Shown here in pieces: positions 18,034 to 25,728 of a DNA stretch of 64,000 nucleotides; the first letter of the stretch is position 1, and every line of letters starts with the position of its first letter. The position numbers and the translations under genes were made by a program. Below the pieces are notes generated by a model. It worked only from the letters and a program-made list of their open reading frames with translations. It did no database searches and had not been told where the DNA came from. The DNA comes from a virus: the IMG/VR virus record IMGVR_UViG_3300035698_035366, positions 124,001-188,000 of that record; one strand, 5' to 3'.

Positions 18034-19062
18034 ATGGCAAAAGACCAATGCACACTAGTAATTGAAGATGAAGTCAACATTAAGTTCAACAATTTAGATC
18101 CAGCAACAAGGCGGAAAGTTGTAACAGAACTAAAATTCTTTGTCCCTTATGCACGTCACACACCAAGCTTCAAGCTTGGTAGATGGGATGGCACTATAAG
18201 CTTAGCCACAACAGGTGGTCGTACTTTCTTCAACCTTCTTGACCGTGTCCTTCCCATAATTATGGATGAAGGTTATGAAATTAAAATTGAGGATCAGCGG
18301 GCTAGTCTTGAACTAGAATTTCCAAAGGCAACGGTTGATATGTTCTCCGATACATTATGGCCAAAAGGTCATATGAATGAGGGAGAACCAATCATTCTAC
18401 GGGATTACCAAGCAGATGTTATTGATGCGTTCTTGCGCAACCCACAGAGTTTACAAGAGATTGCCACCGGCTCCGGTAAGACGATCATAACGGCGGCTCT
18501 TTCAAAACTTTGTGAACCATATGGAAGAACAATTGTTGTTGTCCCAAATAAGGATCTAGTCACACAGACAGAAGCTGATTATATCAACCTTGGACTTGAT
18601 GTTGGTGTATTTTTTGGTGACAGAAAAGAATGGAATAAAACTCATACTATTTGTACATGGCAATCATTGTCGGTTCTTGATAAAAAATCTAAAAATAAAT
18701 TGGCCCTAACCGATGAAGAACTAAACGATTTCCTCAACAATGTTCAAACTATTATTGTTGATGAATGTTTTCACGGGGATTCGTTGGTATTAACCCCAAA
18801 TGGATATATACCTATAAAAGATATTAAATCGGGAGATATTGTTGTTAATTATGATGAAAAAGAGAAATTATTCAAAAACGATGTTGTTAAACAAATATAT
18901 GAAAATTTAACAAATTCATCTAAGGAAGAAATGCTTGAACTTGTATTTGATAATGGTAAAATAATTAAAGTTACAGCTAATCACAAATTCCTAACAAATA
19001 AAGGCTGGATTAGGGCCGATGAATTAAATGAACATCTAACCATTATTGACATAAATACATAA
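18034..19062 (+). CDS. uvsW: UvsW helicase N-terminal part fused to split-intein N-half
   Basis: The 342-residue product is two parts. Residues 1-244 are the N-extein: UvsW N-terminal domain (FFVPYARHTPSFKLGRWDG), Q-motif and Walker A (ILRDYQADVI; ATGSGKT near 150) and the start of motif II, IIVDE. At residue 245 a Cys begins an intein: CFHGDSLVLTPNGYIPI is block A and TANHKFLTNKGW is block B. The frame then stops with TAA after 98 intein residues. The rest of UvsW is encoded at 20077-20805 behind the intein C-half. UvsW is the recombination helicase that unwinds branched DNA and R-loops. ATG 18034 was chosen because T4 UvsW starts at the equivalent residue; the ribosome binding site is weak. 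Confidence 0.9.
   Translation: MAKDQCTLVIEDEVNIKFNNLDPATRRKVVTELKFFVPYARHTPSFKLGRWDGTISLATTGGRTFFNLLDRVLPIIMDEGYEIKIEDQRASLELEFPKATVDMFSDTLWPKGHMNEGEPIILRDYQADVIDAFLRNPQSLQEIATGSGKTIITAALSKLCEPYGRTIVVVPNKDLVTQTEADYINLGLDVGVFFGDRKEWNKTHTICTWQSLSVLDKKSKNKLALTDEELNDFLNNVQTIIVDECFHGDSLVLTPNGYIPIKDIKSGDIVVNYDEKEKLFKNDVVKQIYENLTNSSKEEMLELVFDNGKIIKVTANHKFLTNKGWIRADELNEHLTIIDINT
18766..19059 (+). other. Split intein, N-terminal fragment (IntN)
   Basis: This segment encodes 98 residues from Cys1 to the end of the gene. It has the Hint-fold blocks A (CFHGDSLVL) and B (TANHKF, the TxxH motif that drives the N-S shift). It lacks blocks F and G, which are found at 19972-20076. Length is in the usual range for IntN fragments of phage split inteins such as gp41-1 (88 residues). 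Confidence 0.9.
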
Positions 19063-19081
19063 AGCTAAAGGAGATGTATTT

Positions 19082-19975
19082 ATGCCAAAAAAATTTAATA
19101 TAATCAGATTTAATCAATTATTAATGAAACATAATCAAATATTACAAGCCAAATATATCAACAAACAAATAATGCTTACTAATGGAGTTGAGATTATCAC
19201 AATTCCGGAAGTTAGAAAATGTAAACGTCGGGTAATGAATGAATCTATTGAATATATTACCAGATTTGATTTAATATATTCCGGTAATGAAAATTTAGCT
19301 AAAAACGCATTACATGAAGCAAAATCTAAATCAGCATCTGTTGGTGGTAAGAAATGTCAAGAAAAGCATGGTGATTTAATAAAGAAAAATCTTAACACTG
19401 GCATACCTTGGAACAAAGATACTCAAGGTAATTATCCATATTCATTTCCATGTACCAAACAAACCAGAGAAAAAATAAGTAAAGCTAATTCAGGAAAACA
19501 TAATGGAATGTATGGTAAGAAAATGTCAGAATTTGATAAGAGTTATCGAAGCGAACTAATGAAAAATAAAATCAAAAATGGTGAATTTACACCTAATAGT
19601 AATAATAGAAATACTCATTGGGATTCGCATTATGATGGTAATAAATATAGAAGCTCATGGGAAGCACTTTATCATGCTAGTGATCAGGCGGCAGAATATG
19701 AAACTCTTCGAATACCATACAATATAAATGGTGTTGAGCGAATTTATATAGTTGATTTTGTAAATCATTCTACTAAAAAGGCAATCGAAGTAAAACCAAA
19801 ATCACAATTACAAAATTGCTATGAGAAAATAGAAGCATTAAAAGAATGGTGTTATAATAATAATTATGAAATGATAATAGCTGATGAAGATTATCTTCAA
19901 AAAATAGATAAAACAAAAATTAATTTTTCGTTGTTTGATGAAAAAACATTAACTAAAATTGGTAATATTAGATGA
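19082..19975 (+). CDS. Freestanding homing endonuclease-like protein between intein halves
   Basis: This 297-residue protein has its own ribosome binding site (AAAGGAGAT) and lies exactly between the two intein halves. It carries a NUMOD3-type DNA-binding motif near residue 137 (KISKANSGKHNGMYGKK). The C-terminal third (YRSSWEALYHASDQ, then IPYNINGVERIYIVDF, then AIEVKPK) is a PD-(D/E)XK nuclease like TnsA and like gp4 at 1426. It presumably cuts intein-less uvsW genes so that the whole split-intein locus is copied in. Similar arrangements (fractured genes with an endonuclease at the break) are known for gp41 and nrd genes from marine metagenomes, where the enzyme is Vsr-like; this nuclease has different motifs. 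Stop overlaps the next ATG (ATGA). Confidence 0.8.
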   Translation: MPKKFNIIRFNQLLMKHNQILQAKYINKQIMLTNGVEIITIPEVRKCKRRVMNESIEYITRFDLIYSGNENLAKNALHEAKSKSASVGGKKCQEKHGDLIKKNLNTGIPWNKDTQGNYPYSFPCTKQTREKISKANSGKHNGMYGKKMSEFDKSYRSELMKNKIKNGEFTPNSNNRNTHWDSHYDGNKYRSSWEALYHASDQAAEYETLRIPYNINGVERIYIVDFVNHSTKKAIEVKPKSQLQNCYEKIEALKEWCYNNNYEMIIADEDYLQKIDKTKINFSLFDEKTLTKIGNIR

Positions 19976-20076
19976 AATTAGTTTCTACAAAAATTATTGA
20001 AAAACCAGAAACCGTATATAATTTAGAAATCGAAAATGATCATAATTATATTGTTGAAGGAGCAGTTGTTTCAAAT
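19972..20076 (+). other. Split intein, C-terminal fragment (IntC)
   Basis: This segment encodes 35 residues with a start Met, block F, and a terminal Ser-Asn followed by Cys+1 at 20077. The length agrees with known phage IntC fragments (about 35-40 residues). Confidence 0.9.
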
Positions 20077-20808
20077 TGTCACATGGCAAAGGCTGATGTT
20101 CTAAAAGGTCTTCTAACATCTGCATTCAAGGATTGTCCAATTCGTTGGGGGTTAACCGGGACCATTCCAAAAGAAGATCACGAATTCCTTTCAATTCTTT
20201 CAAGTATTGGCCCAGTCGTTGGAAGCCTAGCAGCAAAAGATCTTCAAGACATGGGTGTTCTTTCAAACTGTCATGTTGAGATTTGTCAACTTCAAGATCA
20301 GCAAGTATTTGGTGATTATCATTCAGAGCAAAAATTCTTATCAGAAAACCCCAACCGTTTAGATTGGGTCTCAAAATTTGTTGAAAATATTTCTAAAGAT
20401 GGCAATTCTTTAATTCTTGTAAATAAGATAGCGACGGGTGAAGCGTTACAAGCAGCAATTCCAGATTCAGTGTTTATATCAGGCAAAGTCAAAAGCGTTG
20501 ATCGAAAAGACGAGTATGATGCAGTATCGTTGGAAGATGGTAAAGTAATCATTGCAACTTATGGAGTTGCAGCCGTTGGAATTAACATACCGCGTATCTT
20601 TAATTTGTTCTTGTTTGAGCCTGGCAAATCCTTTGTCCGGGTTATTCAAAGCATTGGTCGCGGACTACGTAAAGCAAAAGATAAGGATTATGTTCAAATT
20701 TATGATATAACATCTAGTTGTAAATTCAGTAAGAGACATTTAACAGCTAGAAAACGTTTTTATAAAGATGCTGGGTACCCTTTTCGTGTAACCAAAGTTA
20801 AAATATGA
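19972..20808 (+). CDS. uvsW: Split-intein C-half fused to UvsW helicase C-terminal part
   Basis: The product is 278 residues: 35 intein residues, then 243 residues of UvsW. The intein part has block F (VYNLEIENDHNYIVEGA) and ends VVSN before Cys+1. The C-extein opens CHMAKADVL, which completes the DECH box, and continues with motif III (WGLTGTI), a lobe-2 core (ATYGVAAVGINIPR) and motif VI (QSIGRGLRKAKD). It ends in a basic tail. The ATG is coupled to the stop of the endonuclease gene. The penultimate intein residue is Ser, not the usual His, which could slow but need not prevent splicing. Spliced UvsW would be 487 residues (T4: 503). Confidence 0.9.
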   Translation: MKLVSTKIIEKPETVYNLEIENDHNYIVEGAVVSNCHMAKADVLKGLLTSAFKDCPIRWGLTGTIPKEDHEFLSILSSIGPVVGSLAAKDLQDMGVLSNCHVEICQLQDQQVFGDYHSEQKFLSENPNRLDWVSKFVENISKDGNSLILVNKIATGEALQAAIPDSVFISGKVKSVDRKDEYDAVSLEDGKVIIATYGVAAVGINIPRIFNLFLFEPGKSFVRVIQSIGRGLRKAKDKDYVQIYDITSSCKFSKRHLTARKRFYKDAGYPFRVTKVKI

Positions 20809-21365
20809 CAGAAAAATATATTGAAGACCCATCGAACGCAAGATTAGTGGACCATTTATATACAAATTATTTGGTACTGTGGTATTCTTTGTTTTCTTTA
20901 TCAGCACTACAAGATATACCTGATCGAGGAGATGTTACTGTTGGGATGAGCACCGGATCGAAAAATTTTAAAACAATGTTTTTGGATCAATATTCTGATT
21001 ATGAAGAACATATTAGAGACATTGCAATTGTTACCGCAGCAAGGGGATATTTAAAAGAAAACTTCCGCCTAACAAAAAATTATCTTGACGAGTGTGGTCA
21101 ATTGGATAGGATGCAAAATCGTCCTTGGTATCAATTCACTAGAATCCTAGTAAATTGTTTATCTCATAATATGGTTTTTGATTTCAGTACGGTCAATCCA
21201 AACCACCTGCCTGCTCGATATAATGATTATTATATTACTGAAGATATGGATGGGACCTACCCACCACTTGATTTTGATGCAGAGCTTTATATTAACCTCG
21301 GTGATAACATTAGGTATTTTGTAAATGTTAATCCGGACTTATTTGATACAAAGGGTAAAAAATAA
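20805..21365 (+). CDS. Hypothetical protein downstream of uvsW
   Basis: This 186-residue protein starts on the last codon of uvsW (ATGA overlap), so it is co-translated with the UvsW C-part. It is mixed alpha/beta with an N-terminal hydrophobic stretch (YLVLWYSLFSLSAL) too short and polar-flanked to call a membrane helix with confidence. No known family recognised. Confidence 0.75.
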   Translation: MTEKYIEDPSNARLVDHLYTNYLVLWYSLFSLSALQDIPDRGDVTVGMSTGSKNFKTMFLDQYSDYEEHIRDIAIVTAARGYLKENFRLTKNYLDECGQLDRMQNRPWYQFTRILVNCLSHNMVFDFSTVNPNHLPARYNDYYITEDMDGTYPPLDFDAELYINLGDNIRYFVNVNPDLFDTKGKK

Positions 21366-21367
21366 TA

Positions 21368-21907
21368 ATGAGAATTCTAACAAACGAAAATGATGTTTAT
21401 GAAATGAACAACTTACCTGAAGAAGTTAACGAATTGAACTATTGCGTGCTTGATTATTCTAATGCTGCTGATGTTGATTTTTATTTCGTCCCAATGCTAT
21501 TTATGGATACGTTTAGGTCACCCGCAGCCCTTTTACAAATTGGGCCGTATCAAGTACAAGTTCCTCTTGATTGGTCTCTTATAATTGGGGATAAACATTT
21601 AGGTGATTTGGAAATCTTAGAGATTATTAAAATTAATGACCGGGATTTTGATGTATTTACTTTTAATCCAATATCATCATATATGCCCGATTTTCAACAG
21701 TTGGCTATACTGGATATTTTCCCAGATATCAAATGGCATTTCCCAAAATTGAAGTTTGGTCATATTTTACCAATACCACTAGGTGAAAAGAAACAATGGC
21801 CCATGACGAAGGGACCTGAGCCTAAATTAAGCCCGGAATGCTTTTATATTGTTAAAGATATCAATAAGTTATCAGACAGTTTAGACATCGGTAAAGTCAT
21901 TGTATAA
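21368..21907 (+). CDS. Conserved T4-like hypothetical protein
   Basis: This 179-residue protein has a compact hydrophobic core (YFVPMLFMDTFRSPAALLQIG, VPLDWSLIIGDKHLGDLEIL, NDRDFDVFTFNP). I recall proteins of this pattern in many marine T4-like phages near the replication genes; none has a known function. It is three bases after the preceding gene and is followed by a hairpin that ends the uvsW operon. Confidence 0.8.
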   Translation: MRILTNENDVYEMNNLPEEVNELNYCVLDYSNAADVDFYFVPMLFMDTFRSPAALLQIGPYQVQVPLDWSLIIGDKHLGDLEILEIIKINDRDFDVFTFNPISSYMPDFQQLAILDIFPDIKWHFPKLKFGHILPIPLGEKKQWPMTKGPEPKLSPECFYIVKDINKLSDSLDIGKVIV

Positions 21908-21924
21908 CATTGTATAAAAACGAA

Positions 21925-21949
21925 TGAAGCGGGGTATTACCCCGCTTCA
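21925..21949 (+). terminator. Terminator-like hairpin
   Basis: A perfect 10-bp stem TGAAGCGGGG / CCCCGCTTCA closes a 5-base loop. The following T-tract (AACTTGTTT) is weak, so it may be a partial terminator or an RNA-stabilising hairpin. The remaining 150 bases before 22097 hold nothing else clear. Confidence 0.65.
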
Positions 21950-22096
21950 AACTTGTTTAAGAAATTGTTCTGTTTTATCTTATACCGATGGTCGAGTTTT
22001 ACTTCCAACTTGGTGCTCGGTAAAACATCATTCGGAAGAAATATTGAATTACTTATTACTTATATTTATACTACATAGTGGTAATTGGAGATTTAC

Positions 22097-22732
22097 ATGG
22101 CTAAAACAGTGAAAAATACAAATAAAAACCCATATATGGAAGCATTGGCTGCATTAGACAGGGGTGATTTAGAGTATTGGAACCGTTTAGAGGAAGATGA
22201 TAGAAAGAAGATTCCTCCTTTTATTCTTGTGCAATATATGGCTTCCTATGCAGACAGTGAAGTTGATTGGAATGAAGCAAAGAGTCAAGGGCGTAAAAAG
22301 GGTGATGGTAAGGGTGCATGGCCACAACGATTATCTGATAATGCAGTTACTGAAGATTATTTGATACTCGTAAATGAAATGATTAACTTGAGTCTTTGGT
22401 CAATTATTGGTAAACCAGATATGGCATGGAGACTACTGGCCTATATTGGAAGAACTGTGAATAGTTCGAGCTTTTCTCCGAATCGAAATAGCCAACATGT
22501 TTGGATTAATCCAGGAAAGATGAGCACCACACCGAAACTAGATGAATTATTGCATAAATTATACCCATTGGCAAATGGCGATGAAATTGATTTAGTTCGA
22601 AATAATATGTCGGCCAAAGATGTTCAAGATATATGTGAAGATTCCGCAATGGATGCAGCAAAAGTAAAAACATATGTGAAAGAAATGCGTGATTATATTA
22701 AATCTAGAGATGAAGATGACGAATCCGAATAA
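22097..22732 (+). CDS. Probable clamp-loader small subunit gp62
   Basis: The ATG at 22097 follows TTGGAG, giving 211 residues. The protein is helical: YMEALAALDRGDLEYWNRL, then PPFILVQYMASYA, TEDYLILVNEMINLSLWSIIGKP and AWRLLAYIGRT. This matches my memory of gp62 proteins in marine T4-like phages, where a conserved 'N..N..L......HP...W.LL' stretch occurs, but the T4 gp62 sequence itself is very divergent. gp62 with gp44 loads the gp45 clamp. gp44 and gp45 are not in this window. A different helical replication accessory protein remains possible. Confidence 0.55.
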   Translation: MAKTVKNTNKNPYMEALAALDRGDLEYWNRLEEDDRKKIPPFILVQYMASYADSEVDWNEAKSQGRKKGDGKGAWPQRLSDNAVTEDYLILVNEMINLSLWSIIGKPDMAWRLLAYIGRTVNSSSFSPNRNSQHVWINPGKMSTTPKLDELLHKLYPLANGDEIDLVRNNMSAKDVQDICEDSAMDAAKVKTYVKEMRDYIKSRDEDDESE

Positions 22733-22749
22733 TTTTGCAGTAAAAAACC

Positions 22750-23421
22750 ATGTCATACACTTGTGAATTTTGTAAAAAATCGTTTGTGAAAGAACGAACA
22801 TTAATGGTTCATGTTTGTGAAAAGAAACGCAGATGGATGAATCGAGATGAGCAATATGTAAAAATTGGTTTTATGTCATTCCAGAGATGGTATAAAATGA
22901 ATGGATATAAAAAGGAGAAGACGTACGAAGATTTTATGCAATCAACTTTTTACATAGTATTTACAAAATTTGGAAGGCATTGTATTGATATTCGGGCCAT
23001 TGAAATTGACTCATTTATTGATTTTTTAATCAAAGGAACTGTTAAGGTTGATCGATGGCATAGAGACGAGGTATATATGGAATTCGTTCGTCATCAAACT
23101 TCTAGGGAATCAGCTGAACGCGCAGTTGCAAGAAATGTTCTACTCATGCAACAATGGGCTATGGAAAATTATGAAGAATGGACTGACTTTTTCCGACAAA
23201 TACAAACAGGTGATGCAATACGTTATATAAACACCGGAAGATTAAGCCCCTGGCTACTGTTAAACTGTCCTTCAGCCGAAGAGTTGTTAAATAAAATGAG
23301 CGATGAACAAATGGGAATTGTATCAAAAATGGTCAATCCCAGGAGTTGGCAACGTAAATTTAGAGAAGACCCAGAAGCTGTCATAATGATAAAAGACTGG
23401 GCTAAGGAAAGTGGGCTATGA
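22750..23421 (+). CDS. Zinc-finger protein conserved in T4-like phages
   Basis: This 223-residue protein begins with a C2HC-type finger: C5-x2-C8, H21 and C23 (YTCEFCKKSF...VHVCEKKRR). The remainder is helical and basic-aromatic (FGRHCIDIRAIEIDSFIDFL). Proteins with this exact opening are, as I recall, conserved in marine T4-like phages next to gp62, without a known function. DNA or RNA binding is likely from the finger. It overlaps the next gene by 4 bases. Confidence 0.8.
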   Translation: MSYTCEFCKKSFVKERTLMVHVCEKKRRWMNRDEQYVKIGFMSFQRWYKMNGYKKEKTYEDFMQSTFYIVFTKFGRHCIDIRAIEIDSFIDFLIKGTVKVDRWHRDEVYMEFVRHQTSRESAERAVARNVLLMQQWAMENYEEWTDFFRQIQTGDAIRYINTGRLSPWLLLNCPSAEELLNKMSDEQMGIVSKMVNPRSWQRKFREDPEAVIMIKDWAKESGL

Positions 23422-23696
23422 CAAACTTAAAAAAAATGCAATATCAAGAAAAAAGAACTCAAGAGGAAATTGAGGCGGCTAAGCCCGATCCAATTCCTCT
23501 ACCATTTGTTCAAGCCAAAGAAGCTGTTACTGTTGTTGGTACCGATAATCCAAAGCATCAAGAGACAGTAATAAAACACGACCGAGAAATAAAGAAATTG
23601 ACAAATCAATTACGTAATGCTATGTTAACTATACGTAATATGGAAAATAGAATTAAAGTATTAGAGAGAGAACGACAAAGCGCAGCAAGATGGTAA
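23418..23696 (+). CDS. Small coiled-coil protein
   Basis: This 92-residue protein starts at an ATGA overlap with the zinc-finger gene and itself overlaps the DnaE-like gene. Residues 48-88 form a predicted coiled coil (EIKKLTNQLRNAMLTI with heptad spacing). The first half has a Pro-rich linker. No function recognised. Confidence 0.65.
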   Translation: MTNLKKMQYQEKRTQEEIEAAKPDPIPLPFVQAKEAVTVVGTDNPKHQETVIKHDREIKKLTNQLRNAMLTIRNMENRIKVLERERQSAARW

Positions 23697-24280
23697 AAAC
23701 GGTAACAGATATTGACATTGATTTTGGCGGTCGAGATAATGTTTTGGAATTAATTCCTCACATCACTGCAAGCCGGTTAGATGGAAATATGCTTGTCAAA
23801 CACAATGTTGGGGTTTATCTCCAGGAAATACCAATGGACCCAATAACTGGGTTATCCACTATTCCATATCAAGAAGCAGAAGAACGTGGATATTTTAAGT
23901 TTGATTTCCTTAATGTCCGGGCTTATGGTTTGGATCAAATCGAAGATGAAGATCATTTATTAAGACTTATTGATCAAGAACCAATTTGGGATATGTTGCG
24001 TTATCAAGATATCACTAACCAACTATTCCAAGTTAACGGAGAGGAAAATTTCCGTCTATTGCAATTAATGCACCCGAAATCAGTTGAACAACTAGCAATG
24101 ACTTTGGCATTACAACGACCCGGAAAACGGCATTTAGTTGGGAAATCATGGGAAAAAATTGAAGAAGAAGTTTGGGATGCCACTGGCGATGGTTATGTCT
24201 TCAAGCGCAGTCACGCTACTGCTTACGCGATAGCGATTGTGGTGCAATTAAATTTATTAACGGAACAAGCGATTGGATGA
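23690..24280 (+). CDS. DnaE-like (DNA polymerase III alpha) fragment
   Basis: This 196-residue protein looks like a miniature of bacterial DNA polymerase III alpha. It has, in DnaE order, DIDIDFGGR (the paired catalytic Asp motif), KHNVGVYL, YFKFDFLNVRAYG, LFQVNGEENFRLL with PKSVEQLAMTLALQRPG, and YVFKRSHATAYAIAI. The PHP, OB and most palm/finger regions are absent, so it is far too short for a working polymerase (about 1,100 residues). I recall the same mini-protein in cyanophages. It may act as a regulator or a host-replisome mimic. It forms an overlapping operon with the genes before and after. Confidence 0.8.
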   Translation: MVKTVTDIDIDFGGRDNVLELIPHITASRLDGNMLVKHNVGVYLQEIPMDPITGLSTIPYQEAEERGYFKFDFLNVRAYGLDQIEDEDHLLRLIDQEPIWDMLRYQDITNQLFQVNGEENFRLLQLMHPKSVEQLAMTLALQRPGKRHLVGKSWEKIEEEVWDATGDGYVFKRSHATAYAIAIVVQLNLLTEQAIG

Positions 24281-24606
24281 CAAGCTGGAAATCTTACGAC
24301 TGGTATAAGGTAGAGAGGTGCCCACAATTCGTTCAAGATGCTGATTGTTGTGATATAAATGATGATGGTGTGTTACCAATTAAATTAGATGTTCCGCAAA
24401 TGAAATTACATCATTTGTTTTGGTGTGTTGATAATTGTGAAGGTTTATTCCATCGATGCCGGCAAGAAAAAATTGACCCAATAGCTGATAATTCGGATAT
24501 AGCTTGGGTTCCGGTAGTAAATGTTATGGCTTTCGAAAATAAAAATGATGCAATTATGTTTAGGCTTAGATGGGGAATGATAGACGATGGCTCCGAAATT
24601 ATTTGA
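24277..24606 (+). CDS. Small EDA-motif family protein 1
   Basis: The ATG overlaps the stop of the DnaE-like gene (ATGA); the product is 109 residues. It shows both signatures of a local paralogue family: WCVDNCEGLFHR near residue 51 and the C-terminal FENKNDAIMFRLRWG. The family consensus is W-C-x-D-N-C-x-G-x-F followed 20-50 residues later by E-x-D-A-x-x-F-K-L-x-W-G. Function unknown; see the findings. Confidence 0.75.
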   Translation: MTSWKSYDWYKVERCPQFVQDADCCDINDDGVLPIKLDVPQMKLHHLFWCVDNCEGLFHRCRQEKIDPIADNSDIAWVPVVNVMAFENKNDAIMFRLRWGMIDDGSEII

Positions 24607-24928
24607 TCACTTAGAACCAACCGATGGGCGAACATTTGAAGAGCTTCACCGATTTCTAACTGGCGAACGAAACGAAAATCACGCAAATAGAATTACTAAA
24701 ATAAATAAATCCAATATAACGCTCCTTAATTCATTAGATTTTGATTGGATGGTTAACAAAGTATTACCTTGGCCTGTTAAATTAAATGACGGTCCACCCT
24801 ATAAGAATTTCGACGCTATTGAAGAATGGTTGATGGATAATTGTCTTGGTCGATATTATGGTAATTATGGGTCGTTTAGATTTGAAATTAAAGATGATGC
24901 AATACGATTCAAAATGACCTGGATGTAA
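24587..24928 (+). CDS. Small EDA-motif family protein 2
   Basis: This 113-residue protein overlaps the previous gene by 20 bases. It has EEWLMDNCLGRYYGNYG near residue 79 and ends FEIKDDAIRFKMTWM, so it belongs to the same paralogue family. The N-terminal 60 residues are unrelated to its neighbours. Confidence 0.75.
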   Translation: MAPKLFDHLEPTDGRTFEELHRFLTGERNENHANRITKINKSNITLLNSLDFDWMVNKVLPWPVKLNDGPPYKNFDAIEEWLMDNCLGRYYGNYGSFRFEIKDDAIRFKMTWM

Positions 24929-24929
24929 A

Positions 24930-25127
24930 ATGCATATCGTTGTTATTAAAAATGAAACGCAAGAAGAACGAGCAGAGATGAAGCGATGGTTCATTGATAA
25001 ATATGGTTCTTTGAATAGACGCCGTGATGCATCATTATTTGATTCCGGTAATTTAGCCAAACTCACTTCTTGGGGATTCTTTTTTGAAGAAGAGGACGCG
25101 ATCTTGTTTAAGTTGACTTGGGGATAA
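24930..25127 (+). CDS. Small EDA-motif family protein 3 (short)
   Basis: At 65 residues this is close to a minimal family member: EMKRWFIDKYGSLN near residue 16 replaces the W-C-x-D-N-C-x-G element, and it ends FFEEEDAILFKLTWG. It starts one base after the previous stop. Confidence 0.7.
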   Translation: MHIVVIKNETQEERAEMKRWFIDKYGSLNRRRDASLFDSGNLAKLTSWGFFFEEEDAILFKLTWG

Positions 25128-25180
25128 AGGTTGACTTACGCCTCCCAATAAATTATATTAATGCAATCTTACGTATATAA

Positions 25181-25234
25181 GAAGATGAGATATTGTTTAA
25201 ATTAAAATTGGATTTCAGTGATGCAAACATATAA
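25181..25234 (+). pseudogene. Remnant of an EDA-motif family gene
   Basis: Between two intact members, a 17-codon frame directly after a TAA reads EDEILFKLKLDF, the family's C-terminal motif without any N-terminal part. It ends at a stop inside the start of the next gene. This looks like the tail of a decayed or recombined family copy. Confidence 0.6.
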
Positions 25235-25457
25235 CATGGATGAATTTAAGCATTTCGTGCCGATACCTGAAAAAATGCAAGGAGTATCCTGGAAGATAAC
25301 AGATTTGCTATACGACGTTAAACCAAAAGACTATATGATTTTATATAATCTTTACCATGAAGCGAATGGACAATGGCATACTGGGCCATCTACTGTAGCT
25401 GTAGTAATCGCCTTTAAAAATGAGGAAGACGCGGTTAAACTTAGGTTGCAGTTATGA
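25221..25457 (+). CDS. Small EDA-motif family protein 4
   Basis: The ATG at 25221 is preferred over the adjacent GTG at 25218; the product is 78 residues. It ends FKNEEDAVKLRLQL, the family motif with Leu in place of Phe. The W-C-D-N-C element is not visible. It overlaps the next gene by 4 bases. Confidence 0.65.
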   Translation: MQTYNMDEFKHFVPIPEKMQGVSWKITDLLYDVKPKDYMILYNLYHEANGQWHTGPSTVAVVIAFKNEEDAVKLRLQL

Positions 25458-25717
25458 GGTTGTTTTTCTGGAGAAAAGACGAATGTGAACTTCCTACTCA
25501 AATAGAGGAAACTTGGTATGACGAATTTCCTCATGAAATAATTTTGAACTCAATTATAACGATTACTTCAACAGATGTTTATCAATTTCTGAGAGAGAAC
25601 TTTGAAATTGGATCATACCGGGATATCAGGCAACAACAGGGATTTTTTACAGTTACAATTGGATATAAATTCAAGAACGAGGAGGATGCCGCACTCTTTA
25701 AGCTTTGTTTTTTGTAA
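25454..25717 (+). CDS. Small EDA-motif family protein 5
   Basis: This 87-residue protein starts by ATGA overlap and ends YKFKNEEDAALFKLCFL. Its last 16 residues closely match the preceding gene's end (KNEEDA), suggesting a recent duplication of the tail. The first half has basic and aromatic residues (MRLFFWRKDE). Confidence 0.7.
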   Translation: MRLFFWRKDECELPTQIEETWYDEFPHEIILNSIITITSTDVYQFLRENFEIGSYRDIRQQQGFFTVTIGYKFKNEEDAALFKLCFL

Positions 25718-25728
25718 ATAAGAGCGTA

